Of a DNA stretch of 64,000 nucleotides, positions 46,220 through 57,130 are shown piece after piece. The stretch is taken from contig NW_003314284.1 in assembly GCF_000143415.4 (NCBI RefSeq), positions 1,807,715 to 1,871,714 on the forward strand. The letters run 5' to 3'. The DNA comes from Selaginella moellendorffii. Taxonomy: Eukaryota > Streptophyta > Lycopodiopsida > Selaginellales > Selaginellaceae. Both the position numbers and the translations under genes were made by a program. Position 1 is the stretch's first letter; each line of letters begins with the position of its first letter. The notes below the pieces were generated by a model that worked only from the letters and a program-made list of their open reading frames with translations, did not search any database and was not told the origin of the DNA.

Positions 46220-47703
46220 TTGACCGGCTCATAAAAGAGTATTCTGATCTCTTTGAATTTGACCTATCGTCTGGGGCCAAGATTGCCACACGTCATCCGA
46301 TTCCAACCGGGGATGCTCGTCCAATCAAGGTTCCTGTTCGTTGTCGGTCACCTAAGGAGATCAAGATTTTACGAGCAAACGTCAAGGAAATGCTGGAGAA
46401 GGGTGTTATTCGGACGTCGCGGAGTCTTTGGGCATGTGAACCTCATCTTGTGATGAAGCCTGATGGGAGTATTCGTTTCTGCATCGACTATCGTCCGTTA
46501 AACGAAGTGACGATCCCAGATGTGTATCCTCTTCCTCACATTGCTGATCTCTTGGATCGTCTGGGGCGAAGTTGTTGGTTCACCAAGCTAGATTTTGCTT
46601 CTGGGTATTGGCAAGTACCGATGGCCGAAGAAGATATTCCTAAGACTACTTTTCGTACACCATTTGGTTTGTACGAGTTCTTGGTGATGCCGTTTGGTTT
46701 GAACAATGCTCCAACAACTTTCCAGCGGATGATGGATGAGGTTCTTTGCGATATGCCGGAGGTGACTACTGACTTCATTGATGATGTCTTGATCCACTCG
46801 GAGGGGACGTGGGAGGAGCATGTTCGTGATGTTTGTAAAGTGTTGGATCGGTTACGTGATGTTGGTTTAAAGCTGAAGCGGTCAAAGTGCGTGTTTGGGT
46901 CCAAGGACACAACTTATCTTGGGTACCGTATTTCTCGTGAGGGTTTGCAAGTTGATCCTGACAAACTTGTGGCTGTTCTAAAGTTCCCTACTCCGAAGTG
47001 TGTGAATGATGTGCAGCGCTTTTTGGGTAAGGTGCAGTATCTCGGTCATTTTGTGGATCATCTTTCCGATCGCACTACACCATTGCGAATGTTGCTGAAG
47101 TCATCAACGTCATCTTTCATCTGGTCTCTGGATTGTGAGCGGGCGTTCGTGGATCTCAAAGAGCTATTAACGACTTCTCCGGTTTTGGCATATCCTGACT
47201 ACACTCGACCTTTTATTTTGCACATGGATGCTTCTGACATTGGTCTTGGAGGTGTGTTGATGCAAGAGAGCTCGAGTGTGCTTGGTCAGTGCCATCCCAT
47301 TGCATACATAAGCCGTACATTACAACCAGCGGAGATGAACTACTCCACGACGAAGAAGGAGTGTTTAGCAGCAATCTGGGGTTTCGAGAAACTTCATGCC
47401 TATCTACATGGTTCTCGGACGTTACTTGAAGGTGACCATGCTGCTGTTACTTCATTATTGAAGCGGAAGAACCTGGTTGGTCGTACGGCTCGATGGGCTT
47501 TGAAGTTTCAGATATATGATTTCGATGTTATTCATCGCCCAGGGAGTTCTATGGCTGATGCTGATGCCCTTTCTCGAGCTCCTCTTCCTTCTCCACTCAC
47601 TTCTCATATTTCTGACGAACCTGTTGTTCCAGCGTCTGTGGATTTTCTAGATGAGGATTCTATGCCGTCGGCGGTTGCTATCCTTGACGTTCAGTGTCCA
47701 TAG
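46220..47703 (+). pseudogene. Reverse transcriptase and RNase H region
   Basis: The longest intact stretch of the element. Reverse transcriptase motifs: CIDYRPLNEVTIPDVYPLP, KLDFASGYWQVPMAEEDIPK, MPFGLNNAPTTFQRMMDEVL and the catalytic box FIDDVL (YxDD class). RNase H follows: ILHMDASDIGLGGVL, ECLAAIWGFEK, EGDHAAVTSL and DADALSR. It ends at a TAG at 47701. Confidence 0.93.
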
Positions 47704-49083
47704 GGCATAGCGCAAGATTTACCTTCTCTTGATGAGGTTCGCGAGGCTTAAAAGATTGAGCCGTGGATTCGAAGGCTTCGAGATGGGTTTAAGAATCCTG
47801 CATCACTTGCTGATGACTTGCCTTTCCGGCATTTACATTCTCAATATCGCCTTAAAGATGGCTTTCTTTATTTTGTGGGGACGGATCCTGATGATCATTT
47901 ATGGTTGGTGGTGCTTTCGGTGTTTATTCCGCGGTTTCTCCATGCCTACCATGATTCTCCTGTTCTAGATGGGCATATAGGACACCGTCGTGTCACCGAG
48001 AAGCTGTGCAGGTCTTTTTATTAGCCGGAGATGCGAGGTGATATTATCCGGTATGTGCGTAGCTGCGTTTGGTGCCAAACTCGTAATACTCCCCCTTGTG
48101 CTGCGGAGGGACGGTTGGAGTCAATTGCAGTTTCCCGTCCATTTGAGTTGGTGGCATTTGATCTTATGGGACCTTTTCCACGATCGACTGCTGGCAATGA
48201 GTATGTTATTATTGCTTCTGACTACTTGACTCGTTGGGTGGAAGTTAGTGCTCTTGCTAGCGCCTCTACAACTGCTGTTGGATACTTCCTCCTCAATCGA
48301 GTGGTGTTTCAGCATTCTTGTCTAGAGCGGATTCTTTCGGATAATGGTCTTGCATTTATGGCTGAGGTATTTCATGTTTTGACATCTCGGTTGGGGATAC
48401 ACCACACTTTTACGAGTATTTATCATCCACAATCAGATAGTCTGGTGAAACGGCTCGTTCGGACATTTAAAGGGATGTTTGCGAAGTATGTGAACTTTCA
48501 GCATTCGGATTGGGATAGTTATTTGCCGTCTCTTCGGTATGCCTATGTCACAGGGGTGCAAAGTTCTGTTGGTGCTTCACCATATAAACTTCTATATGAT
48601 CATAATCCAATATTACCAACAGAGTTGGGTTTACCTTCGCGATTGCCATGAGCTCCTGATGCTAGGTCATGGGATCAGTATTTGACAAACATTCTTCCAC
48701 TTGTCCAAGCAGAGTTTGCCGAACACTTAGGCCGCGTACAAGTGGGACAACAACAGCGCTACAACTCCCATCATTGTCCACCTGTGGAATACAAAGTGGA
48801 TGATTTGGTGTTAGTCCGTTTTCCCCATCTTACGGTACGTGGTTTATCTAAGGGGCTCCTTGCACAGTGGAAAGGACTGTATCGGGTGTTGCAGCAAGTT
48901 GGACAACAAGTTTATGAGGTTTGGCATGACATTCAGCAGGCCGATCCTCCGGAGATTGTGCATGTGCAGCAGTTAAAACGCTTCATACAAAGGGATCAGG
49001 AGCAGTTAATACCGTCTACAGATCCGCCGATGCCTCCTCCTGACGTTCCTCTAGATCCCGGCCCATCTAGAAGAGAACCCTGA
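47704..49083 (+). pseudogene. Integrase region with stops
   Basis: In frame: TAG 47701, TAA 47749, then HLHSQYRLKDGFLYFVGTDP and the HHCC zinc finger (AYHDSPVLDGHIGH ... CVWCQTRN), interrupted by TAG at 48022 where relatives have FYWP. The core DDE domain has FDLMGPFPRS, ILSDNGLAF and the region around SLVKRLVRTFKGMF. Another TGA lies at 48649. The C-terminal GPY/F-like part (LLAQWKGLYRVLQQVG) follows and ends at 49083. Confidence 0.88.
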
Positions 49084-49100
49084 CGGCCTTCCATTATTCT

Positions 49101-49115
49101 GAGAGGAGGGGATGA
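49101..49115 (+). promoter_or_regulatory. Polypurine tract
   Basis: GAGAGGAGGGGATGA lies directly before the 3' LTR, as needed for plus-strand priming. Confidence 0.8.
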
Positions 49116-49289
49116 TGTGAGGGCCAAGTGTACGGCTACGATGCCGTATACTAATATTAGCATAGTGGATTTTGGTAGCCGTTGGATTGGTTTCAATCCG
49201 GACCACTCGCTTCTGTATATAAATTAGGGTTTTTGGGCTAATTGATATGCATATTTCTGTATTCCCTTTCCATATTCTATGCACTCACA
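49116..49289 (+). repeat. 3' LTR (174 bp)
   Basis: Begins TGTGAGGGCCAAGTG and ends TATGCACTCACA; near-identical to the 5' LTR apart from transitions and a 2-base length change. Confidence 0.95.
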
Positions 49290-49439
49290 ACTACAAATTT
49301 AATTTGTATCTTAATTACTTTTAGTACCATAATAAAATATATCTGATTAAGCGACATTTAGCCGTAGTATTTTCATGATATATCAACATTTTTCCTACCT
49401 CTGGCTGTTCAAAATATACTGGAGTTTGTATTGTACAGA

Positions 49440-49735
49440 GTTGACAATCGGAGGAGCTGCAGCGAAGAATTATGATCTGGAGGTGTGGTTTCCTGCCACA
49501 GGGAAATCGATCAAAGTAAGCATCCATCTCGATCGATATCCTCTTGGTGAGATTGGTGGTGCATGCTTGGCAATCAGAGTTCATGGCATCCAAGGAAGAG
49601 CCAGCCACTGGAAGTTCTCCTGGAAAGCATCGAGATTGCTGTCACAGGACACGTGGTCGACGCGGTCGCGAAGTAGAGCACCCATTTTCATGAAAAATCG
49701 AAAGCATATGCGCTTTCAAGGCAAGGGATCTAGGG
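49440..49735 (+). pseudogene. Chimeric SerRS plus nucleoredoxin fragments
   Basis: The first 70 bases match a SerRS exon (GCTGCAGCGAAGAATTATGA; SerRS has GCTGCAGCGAAGAAGTATGA). From about 49507 the sequence matches parts of the plus strand over the nucleoredoxin-like gene: GATCAAAGTAAGCATC, TGGAAGTTCTCCTGGAAAGC, ATCGAGATTG and TGTCACAGGA (source near 33050-33390). Then GCATATGCGCTTTCAA matches the flank at 33695. Segments that are neighbours at 33-34 kb are thus joined here in a different order, directly before the PPR gene. Confidence 0.75.
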
Positions 49736-49750
49736 CTCCTGGGGAATTGA

Positions 49751-51457
49751 ATGTGGTGGAAATGGGGGCAATGGAGCATTCGCCGGCGGTTCGCGCGTCT
49801 CCATAGCAGCCACGCAGAAGCGCCGTCCACGAATCAAACCGATCACTTCGAAGAAACCAAGCAAATCTACACGGCCAAGCTCCGCGACTGCACCAATTCC
49901 AGATCCCTGCCCCAGGCCCGGCGCCTCCACGCGGAGATCTCCTCGATCGGCCTCATCCGCGACCATTTCGTGGCCAATCTGGTGATCCACATGTATGGCC
50001 GCTGCGGCGACATCGCCAGCGCGCGCGAGATCTTCGACTCCATGCCCCGGAGGAACCGATTCTCGTGGTCGATCATGATCGGTGCATATGCCCAGACCGG
50101 GCATGGCCGCGACGCGCTGGAGCTCTTCCAGCGCATGGGCCGGGAGGGTGTCCGCCCCAGCAGCGTCACATTCGTGGTGCTGCTCAGCGTGTGCGCTGAT
50201 CTGGGCGGCGCCGCGCTGGGCGAGGGCCGAGCCATCCACGCCAAGATCATCGCTGACGGCCTCGCCGCGGATCCCATCCTCTGCAACAATCTCGTCAACA
50301 TGTATGGCAAGTGTGGCAGCCTGCGCGACGCCAAAGAGATCTTCGAGAGCTTCTCGTCCGGGAGGGACGTGGTGGCGTGGACCGCGATGATCCAGGCGTA
50401 TGCCCAGCTCGGGCACAGCGCCGCCGCCCTGGAGCTCTTCTGGGCGATGGTCGAGGCCGGCGAGGCGAGGCCCAACCGCGTCACCTTCATCACCGCGCTG
50501 GGCGCGTGCTCCAATCTCCACGATCTGGAAGAGGGCCGGAAGATCCATCGCTACATCGATCGCTACGAAGAAGAGGAGAGGAGCGATGTTCTCGTCGCCA
50601 CCGCGCTGATCAACATGTATGGCAAGTGTGGCAGCGTCGAGGACGCGCGAGAGATCTTCCAGGGGATCCCAAAGAGGGACGTGATCGCCTGGAACGCGAT
50701 CATCGCAGCAAATGCCCAGCTCGGGCACGGCAAGGAGGCGCTGGAGCTCCTCCAGCGGATGGATCTCGAGGGGGTCCGCCCCAACCAGGTGAGCTTCGTG
50801 AGCGCCCTCGACGGCTGCGCGAGCATCGGCGCGCTGGCGGAGGGGCGATCGATCCACGCGCGCGTCCGGGCGTCGCGGAGTCTCGCGAGCACGACGCTAG
50901 GCAACACGCTCATCCACATGTATGGCAAATGCGGGAGCCTGGCGGGCGCCCGGGTGGCGTTCGAGGAGATGGGCGGCGCCGCCGCGCCGCGCGACGCGGT
51001 GTCGTGGGCGGCGCTGGTGGCGGCGTACGCGCGGCACGGCCTTTCCCGCGCGGCGCGCGAGGTCTTCGAGAGGATGGCGTGGGAGGGCGTGCAGCCGTCG
51101 GGCGTCGCGTTTGTGAGCATCCTGGCGGCGTGCAGCCACGGCGGGCTCTTGCTGCCCAGCCGGAGCTACTTCCTGGCCATGAGCGGCGACCACGGCATCG
51201 CGCCCTCGATGGAGCACTACGGCTGCGTGATCGATCTGCTAGGCCGGCTGGGGATGATGGAGGAGCTCATGGATCTCATCGCCGCTATGCCGTTCGAGCC
51301 GGGGGGGATCGAGTGGCGGAATGTGCTGGGCGCTTGCAGGACGCAGTCGGATGTGGAGAATGGATCCGACGCCGCCGAGATTGCGAGGGAGCTGGAGCCC
51401 GAGCACGCCGCAGCCTATGTAATGCTCTTCGGACTTTACAGCACGGAAGAACCCTAA
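49751..51457 (+). CDS. Pentatricopeptide repeat protein, PLS-type
   Basis: Intronless, GC-rich gene of 568 residues starting MWWKWGQWSIRRRFARLHSS, an Arg-rich leader fitting organelle import. About a dozen PPR motifs in P-L-S order: DHFVANLVIHMYGRCGDIAS, NRFSWSIMIGAYAQTGHGRD, GVRPSSVTFVVLLSVCADLG and so on. The end has an E-like region (GGIEWRNVLGACRTQSDVEN, AAAYVMLFGLYSTEEP) that stops early, without DYW. Such proteins select sites for organellar RNA editing, usually with a partner deaminase. Its stop lies 25 bases from the RIT1 start. Its 5' end is duplicated as a decayed fragment at 37850-38012. Several long frames in other registers across this GC-rich gene are shadows. Confidence 0.93.
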   Translation: MWWKWGQWSIRRRFARLHSSHAEAPSTNQTDHFEETKQIYTAKLRDCTNSRSLPQARRLHAEISSIGLIRDHFVANLVIHMYGRCGDIASAREIFDSMPRRNRFSWSIMIGAYAQTGHGRDALELFQRMGREGVRPSSVTFVVLLSVCADLGGAALGEGRAIHAKIIADGLAADPILCNNLVNMYGKCGSLRDAKEIFESFSSGRDVVAWTAMIQAYAQLGHSAAALELFWAMVEAGEARPNRVTFITALGACSNLHDLEEGRKIHRYIDRYEEEERSDVLVATALINMYGKCGSVEDAREIFQGIPKRDVIAWNAIIAANAQLGHGKEALELLQRMDLEGVRPNQVSFVSALDGCASIGALAEGRSIHARVRASRSLASTTLGNTLIHMYGKCGSLAGARVAFEEMGGAAAPRDAVSWAALVAAYARHGLSRAAREVFERMAWEGVQPSGVAFVSILAACSHGGLLLPSRSYFLAMSGDHGIAPSMEHYGCVIDLLGRLGMMEELMDLIAAMPFEPGGIEWRNVLGACRTQSDVENGSDAAEIARELEPEHAAAYVMLFGLYSTEEP

Positions 51458-51478
51458 TTTCCTGGGAATTAGGGTTCT
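51448..51478. promoter_or_regulatory. Telo-box inverted repeat at the PPR/RIT1 junction
   Basis: AGAACCCTAATT (51448-51459) and AATTAGGGTTCT (51467-51478) form a perfect 12-base inverted repeat with a 7-base spacer. The left arm overlaps the PPR stop codon; the right arm ends 4 bases before the RIT1 ATG. Each arm carries a telo-box core. It could be a RIT1 promoter element or a hairpin in the PPR 3' end. Confidence 0.6.
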
Positions 51479-51482
51479 AGAG

Positions 51483-53179
51483 ATGGAGATGGAGAATGAG
51501 CGCAGCATCTACAAGATCGCCAGGAGCATCAAGCGCAAGGAGCAGTCGCTCTACAATGCGTTGCGCTCCATCTACGATGACGCCGGGTTCGTGGCGGAGA
51601 TTCGAGCCCTCAGGCCTGCACTTCCGCTGGTGGCAAATCTTCGGTGTGGGCTGTGGTATGCGCGCAAATTCGATGATACGTGCTACTTCAAATCCACCGA
51701 TGGCCATACGGGGAATTGGGGCTTCAATCCTGCGCGGCTCAACATCCACATTGCCGCCATTGCTGGTAAGCGCTTCGTTTACTCGCTAAGAAAGAATCCA
51801 CAGCTTATCTTTTTCTTCTTCGATCGTCCAGCGCGATCTGGAGGCTGCATGATCGTGGATTCGACCAGGAAAGGGAAAAGATTTCCCGACAGTATGTCCA
51901 AGACGATTCCAATATGGACATGCGTGATGAATCGAGGGATATCAATGCTGCTCGATCCGGACAAGCGCAAGAGCTGGGATTGCGAGCTCCATCTCCCTAG
52001 CTGGGTGTCCGAGACCGAGAAGTCGTGCATCCAAGCCCGGCTGGATCAATGGGTGGGAGTTTTGCTAGCGAGTGGAGCCGACTTGGCGGGCTTGGCAGCG
52101 TCACTCGAGAGGCCTCTCCGACCACTTTGGATATCTCAGCGATCACTGATATGGCTGGACGAGATCCCGGAGCCGGGCTCGCTGGACTTTACACCGGTGA
52201 TCCTCGTCTCGGCATCCAGGCCGAGAGCTCTAGAGAGGTGTAGTGATTCGGAGGCAGGATGGAGCTACATTCCTGGCGCCGGTGATGACGAAGAGAGCTG
52301 GGCTCGAGGATTGACGCCAGGGATGTTTTGGAGCAATGCTCTGGACATCATCGATGCCGGCCCCGATGAATGCAACGCGAAGGTGGCGGAGGTTGTGAGG
52401 AGGGATGGGAGGCCTTGGAAAGTTTTGCAAGGGTGGGAGGGAAACGGGATTCATGGTGAGATAGCGAATGGAGATACAGGAATTCGATGGATTGGAAACA
52501 CTGGTCTGGCGCTTGGTGCAAGTAAGTCAGATTTCATTGTTTCTCATTGTTTTGAATTTGCTCTTCCTTGTTCTTTGCTAGTTCAACCACAGGAACTCTT
52601 ATCAATCAAGAATGTCTCCGTTATAGACTGCTCTGGACATCTTGATGTTTCATTCTTGGGCGAAGGCTATTTTCTTTCCCTAGACATTCAGGTAAAACAA
52701 ATGGTTCTCTTGCAATGGTCACTAACTTACATTTTAAATTGCTCTGATAGGATTCTAAGTTTGATCGGTATTGTCTACAAAATAATCTTCCAGCCATTGT
52801 TGAGTTTGCAATAAGAAGTTTGGGTAAGAAAAGGAACCTCTTGGTTTGTTGCAGAAATGGTACTTATTTGATCTTGAGTTTTGGATCTCAATTTCTAATT
52901 TTTGATTTTCAACAGGAGGAAATATCAGTGTCTCAGTTTGTTTAGCAATCTTGATGGCTTGCTTTAATAAAGATGGTATGTGTTTCATTTTATTTTACTT
53001 CTAATTTATATCTGTCATTAGGAGTTTTCTCTTATGAAAATCTTGCAATTCAAGTTATGAAAGAGGACATTCGAGAAAAATTAGTTTACGTATCTGCCTA
53101 TGTACCAAATGTTTATCCTTCTCGAGGTAATTTAAAACAGGTGTACAATTATTTTAAAAAAAGAAAAAATATATCATAA
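51483..53179 (+). CDS. RIT1: tRNA 2'-O-ribosylphosphate transferase (RIT1)
   Basis: Adds ribosyl phosphate to position 64 of initiator tRNA-Met, keeping it out of elongation. The gene starts MEMENERSIYKIARSIKRKE. Conserved blocks: LRCGLWYARKF, YFKSTDGHTGNWGFNPARL, then after a short intron GGCMIVDSTRKGKRFPDSMS and KTIPIWTCVMNR. The C-terminal phosphatase-like domain reads VSVIDCSGH, NLLVCCRNGGNISVSVCLAI and SRGNLKQVYNYF, ending KKRKNIS. Exon joins checked at 51765/51832, 52521/52579, 52692/52752, 52858/52917 and 52977/53022 keep frame. The DUSP-like loop lacks the full CxxxxxR of active phosphatases, as usual for this family. It follows a PPR gene by 25 bases. It is a single-copy eukaryotic family, so the call is firm. 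Confidence 0.93.
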
Positions 53180-53383
53180 AGTGGCTACTTTTAATTTATT
53201 CGTAGTATTCGTCGAAGTCTAAAATCAGCAATCATGTCCACACTCTTGTTTGATGTCCCTGTGCTCTTGTGATCACAATCCCTGCTTCGTTTTTTGCCCT
53301 TCGAAAGATAAATTGATCCATGATCTAGACTGTGCATCTCTGAGAGCTTGCAGCATATTCTAATGCACTGCTATTTTCTAGAT
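53180..53383. other. RIT1 3' flank
   Basis: About 200 bases between the RIT1 stop and the tRNA gene. No separate gene is seen. Confidence 0.4.
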
Positions 53384-53409
53384 GCGGAGAGCGTGGATCG
53401 AACACGCGC

Positions 53410-53450
<41 letters not shown>

Positions 53451-53455
53451 CCCGC
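53384..53455 (-). tRNA. tRNA-Phe (GAA)
   Basis: Read on the minus strand: acceptor GCGGGGA with TCTCCGC (one G-T pair), D arm GCTCAGTTGGGAGAGC, anticodon stem TCAGA/TCTGA with loop CTGAAGA (anticodon GAA, Phe), T arm GCGTG TTCGATC CACGC. 72 bases plus discriminator, no intron. Internal A and B boxes are intact, and a nuclear origin fits the surroundings. Confidence 0.97.
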
Positions 53456-56400
53456 TTAATCGGTTTTCAAACTACTTATTAATTTAAACCACTGAGTATG
53501 GTATTTAAAGAACTCTCGTGGTTTAAACGTTCTTTGCTCACCTCAACTCCAAAATCTACCGCTACCACTATACCAAATGTGAATCCCAATTCACTTTTAC
53601 AGAGGATCCATCGTCTCGGTTTCCATCATCCTCTTTGTCGCAAAAATCGCCTTTGAGAGGAGGAGAAGAGCCACCGTTTTGGAGATCCAAGTTAAAGAGC
53701 GCTACGATCACGAGAATTAATCTACCTGTGGATAGCTCACAGTACCACCGGTTACTATAAGATTACCTGCTTAGCCATCGGCACCGCGGCATGCAATTAG
53801 AGATTGAGGGTTTTAATATAGGTTTCTGCTACATGGGCGATCTCTGGAAGAAGCTGCTGTCTAGCTGTTCATTGCTTTAACAACGTAATCCTTTTCTTCA
53901 GTGCAGGGACGCGATCCTTGATCACCAGCCTCGGCTTCTAGGCAGCTCACATGTGGCCTTCACAAACAAAATGATTGGCAATCATGCTTGTGCCAGACAT
54001 CTTGGGTTTAGGCTTGCCAAACATCTGGAAAGGTACAGACTATGTTTGCAGTAATTTCGTCGACATTTTTTTGCATTGAGTGAATGCAGGTGTAAGCACT
54101 TGTTGAGTTTCTCCCTGTGTCACTGTTGGCATTCTGGCCAGCTGAAAGTCATGGCAGTGGCTGCACAAGCAGCCAGCCGCACCTTGCAAAGCTTCCAGGG
54201 GCTCCGAGTACATACAGGAGATGTACGAAGGTGCGATGCATATGACGATTACGTGCAGGTCCGAACTGTTCTTCAAGCAGCTCGCCAGAGATTTCCAACT
54301 TAGGTGGTTTTATTGTTCTTCGCGTTTTGTTTCTTCCTTTTTATCGGTATGAGAAGGTGGTGCAATTCTTGCGGTCGTTTACGGTCAGTGCAACAATGCT
54401 TTATGGCTCGCAACATCAGGTGAAGTGCAGTGTTGGACCGAAAAATGAATTGGACATATGCATTTGAGATGGTTTTGATGAGTAGTGGCTGCTGAAGGAG
54501 GCGATGGACATGGAATTGCAGGGCGGCTGAAATTGGTAAATCTTTCAGGATCGCTGTTGCCAAACTCTTGCCAGAAGTTATAATCTTCAGTTTTCTGAGT
54601 GTGAAGAAGATTCTACTAAACTAACATTTTTTGTCAGATTTAAATTTTTTTTTATAGTTACTTTGATTTAAAAATTGACAACAAGCTTCAAAATTGATCA
54701 GCAGCACAATTTAATATTCATGATATGAAACCTTTATTTGTTACACATTAAACAACATTAACCAGCACTAATTTCTCATAGCTGAGCCACTAGATCATTG
54801 ACAAAGTGTAGATTATGTTCCTCTTGTAACCAAACCTTACAAGGATTTAACACCACTTAATCTTGCCTGACCAATCAAAATCCAAAAACATGACATCAAA
54901 GCAACCTTCTCCCTTTGAATGAAGTTTGATGTTAAAGAGCCTCATTGCAGATAACCAATAGAATGACCTTCTTACACTTAATGATTACTGTTAGAAACCA
55001 CCTTCTTCAATTCCTAAATATGTCATTTCAACCAAAAGCCATCCCAAGGAATAATTTTGGCATTGAATCAAATGTCATGACTAAAAAAATGTTATATGAC
55101 ATGGATAGTTTGAGAGGCTAATGTCCATTCAAATATTTATTAAAAAAATGTCATTTGACAATGTCACCATAAATTTTATAAATTCAAATATTCTAGAATA
55201 TACTTATAGAAATATACTTAATATATACCTATTAAGGATATTCTTCTATTAAATGCATGTTTACCCTAAAATCTCCCTAAGCCCTTTCTTTTTTGGATAA
55301 ATGTAACTTTTCTAAAGTATGGTATAAAAGTGGACTCAAAGGAAGCTATAAATATTTTAAGTGAAATTTTTGAAGGTGGTATTTTTGAGGAATCAGGGAG
55401 AGAATTGGTGGAGAAGATTATAACTATTTTGAACAGTTATGAATTGCAACTCCTTCAAACTTTTTGAACCTTTGTCATTTCCAGATGATTACAAAAGCCA
55501 AATTTCTAGAACAGCTAAGTACTTACACAACTTACTTAAAAGGTTTGACTCACTTGTTGAGATTGACTTGGAAGTTTATGAGCAAGAGAAAAAAGGTTTA
55601 TAGATGATTTACAGCTCTGTTGCAAAGATATGTCAACCTAAAAAGCTTATAAGGTTTGCATGTTACAACTAGATGGTGATGAAAGATAGGATTGGCTTGG
55701 GAAGTACCCTCAACTAATGAAGCTATGGCAAACAATTTTGGTTAAGCATAGTTGCTTGTGAATGAGGATTTTCCAGGTAAAATGCAATAAAAAATCAACT
55801 AAACCTTGAGACATTGGATGCACATATGTTTATCTTACTGGAAAGGCTTACAATGTCTTCTTTTGATTGGTCATGGGCATCTAGTGTTGCAATATTAGAG
55901 GATAAAATCAAAATGTCAATATTTTTTATGATAATATCATTGACATTTATATTTCAGTGGATACATGTTCATTTTTCTGAAATTATTCATTGATTTTTAG
56001 ATCCCGTGAAATCTTTATGACAATAGTTTGCAAGGGAGGGCATTAAAAATCCATATGTATGCGAAGCAGGGAAATAAAGAATCCATCACGGTGTGATCAA
56101 GAGCCATCCACATCACTTTGAGGAGCGTGCAAGACCCATGGTGCATCAAGGAGAAGCTGCACTTGACACTCAAAAGAGAGGCAATGCAAATAAGGACTGC
56201 CTACATTAGGTTCTTTACAATCCAAATGTGAAGTTCCAAAAACCTTAATGTAAGGAATTTGGCAATATGAAGGCCGGAAAAGGGGATGTTGTAAATAGTA
56301 TATAAATGTGTTTTTGTTTGCCCTTGCACAACCTTTTATTAATGCGCCACTCAGCATTCGGTCACGACGGTTAGGGAGGGCCCATAGTGGAATAAAAAAT

Positions 56401-56760
56401 CAATCATGGGGCACTCGCAGGGTGTAAAAGCCATGGCAGTGGTTCTTCTTACACAGAGTACCTCCTAGTGAGCTCTACTGAGCTTGGCAACTTTGTTAGG
56501 CTCCAAAAGGTAAACCAACCTCCCCTCAAGCTGTCACAGCAACTTGAGGGTCATAGTCCTTGGAGAAGAGTCTAATTGCTCTTAAAGTCGTTGCTAACTT
56601 TTTTATCTCATGCTCCGGCGCACATTGGCTCGGCTGCCACCTTCTCTGTTTTTCAATCCATTGCAACCGCAATGACTTGTATATAGGGGCGGGCCACCAA
56701 AATTAACAGGCCAGCTGAGTGTTGTGTTCTAGGCCCTGCAGGAAGCCCGCAGCAGCTTGT
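53456..56760. other. Gene-poor stretch, moderately to strongly AT-rich
   Basis: Near 53930-54300 a spliced-looking stretch reads AFTNKMIGNHACARHLGFRL up to a GT donor and CKHLLSFSLCHCWHSGQLKV after an AG, ending ARQRFPT, but it has no start and looks like a remnant. From 54600 to 56100 the sequence is very AT-rich with no coding frame. No tRNA or terminal repeats are seen. Confidence 0.45.
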
Positions 56761-57130
56761 GCTCAAACAAAACCATCATTCGCTCCACCACTCCATCTGT
56801 CCAGCCCTCGTAAATGCCCCAGGTAGTTGGTGAAAAGCATATTAAGCTGAGGTGTCATCTCGTTAATTTTATCGTCATAGCGTATGCTGCACCATTCCCA
56901 CAGCTTGTAGGCAATATTCATGTCTTCAGAGTCCGCATGCATCGGAAGTCCGTTCTGAACTGGCACAGGAATTCCTCTTTCTTAGCCCTTTGCTTGTCAC
57001 CTTCCAAAAGCTCTTTAAATCGATTCTGATCGACATACTGGGCTACAATCTTGAGCTTTCCGGGAGAGACCTTCAAAGCCGCTGCTGCAACCGCTAAACT
57101 CTTCGAGGCTCTTGATGGTTAGATTCATTT
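56760..57130 (-). pseudogene. Unidentified protein-coding fragment with a frame change
   Basis: On the minus strand a frame reads LAVAAAALKVSPGKLKIVAQ, YVDQNRFKELLEGDKQRAKK, and after one frame change PMHADSEDMNIAYKLWEWCS and DKINEMTPQLNMLFTNYLGH. The charged, helical style looks like real protein, but it has no start, one frame change and no recognisable family. Either a relic or exons of a gene with splices I cannot see. Confidence 0.3.

Larger units (their letters stand above)
44339..49289 (+). mobile_element. Ty3/gypsy LTR retrotransposon, decayed
   Basis: A 4,951-base element bounded by LTRs beginning TGTGAG and ending CTCACA. Order gag, protease, reverse transcriptase, RNase H, integrase places it in Ty3/gypsy. 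A 4-base repeat ACTA flanks it (44335-44338 and 49290-49293). Inner signals: primer site next to the 5' LTR and polypurine tract next to the 3' LTR. Multiple stops and frame changes make it inactive. It sits upstream of the minus-strand kinase-like fragment. No chromodomain is visible at the integrase end. Confidence 0.95.

Noticed and set aside
50311-51480. 389-codon frame rich in Arg and Gly
   Set aside because: Out-of-frame shadow of the GC-rich PPR gene at 49751-51457.
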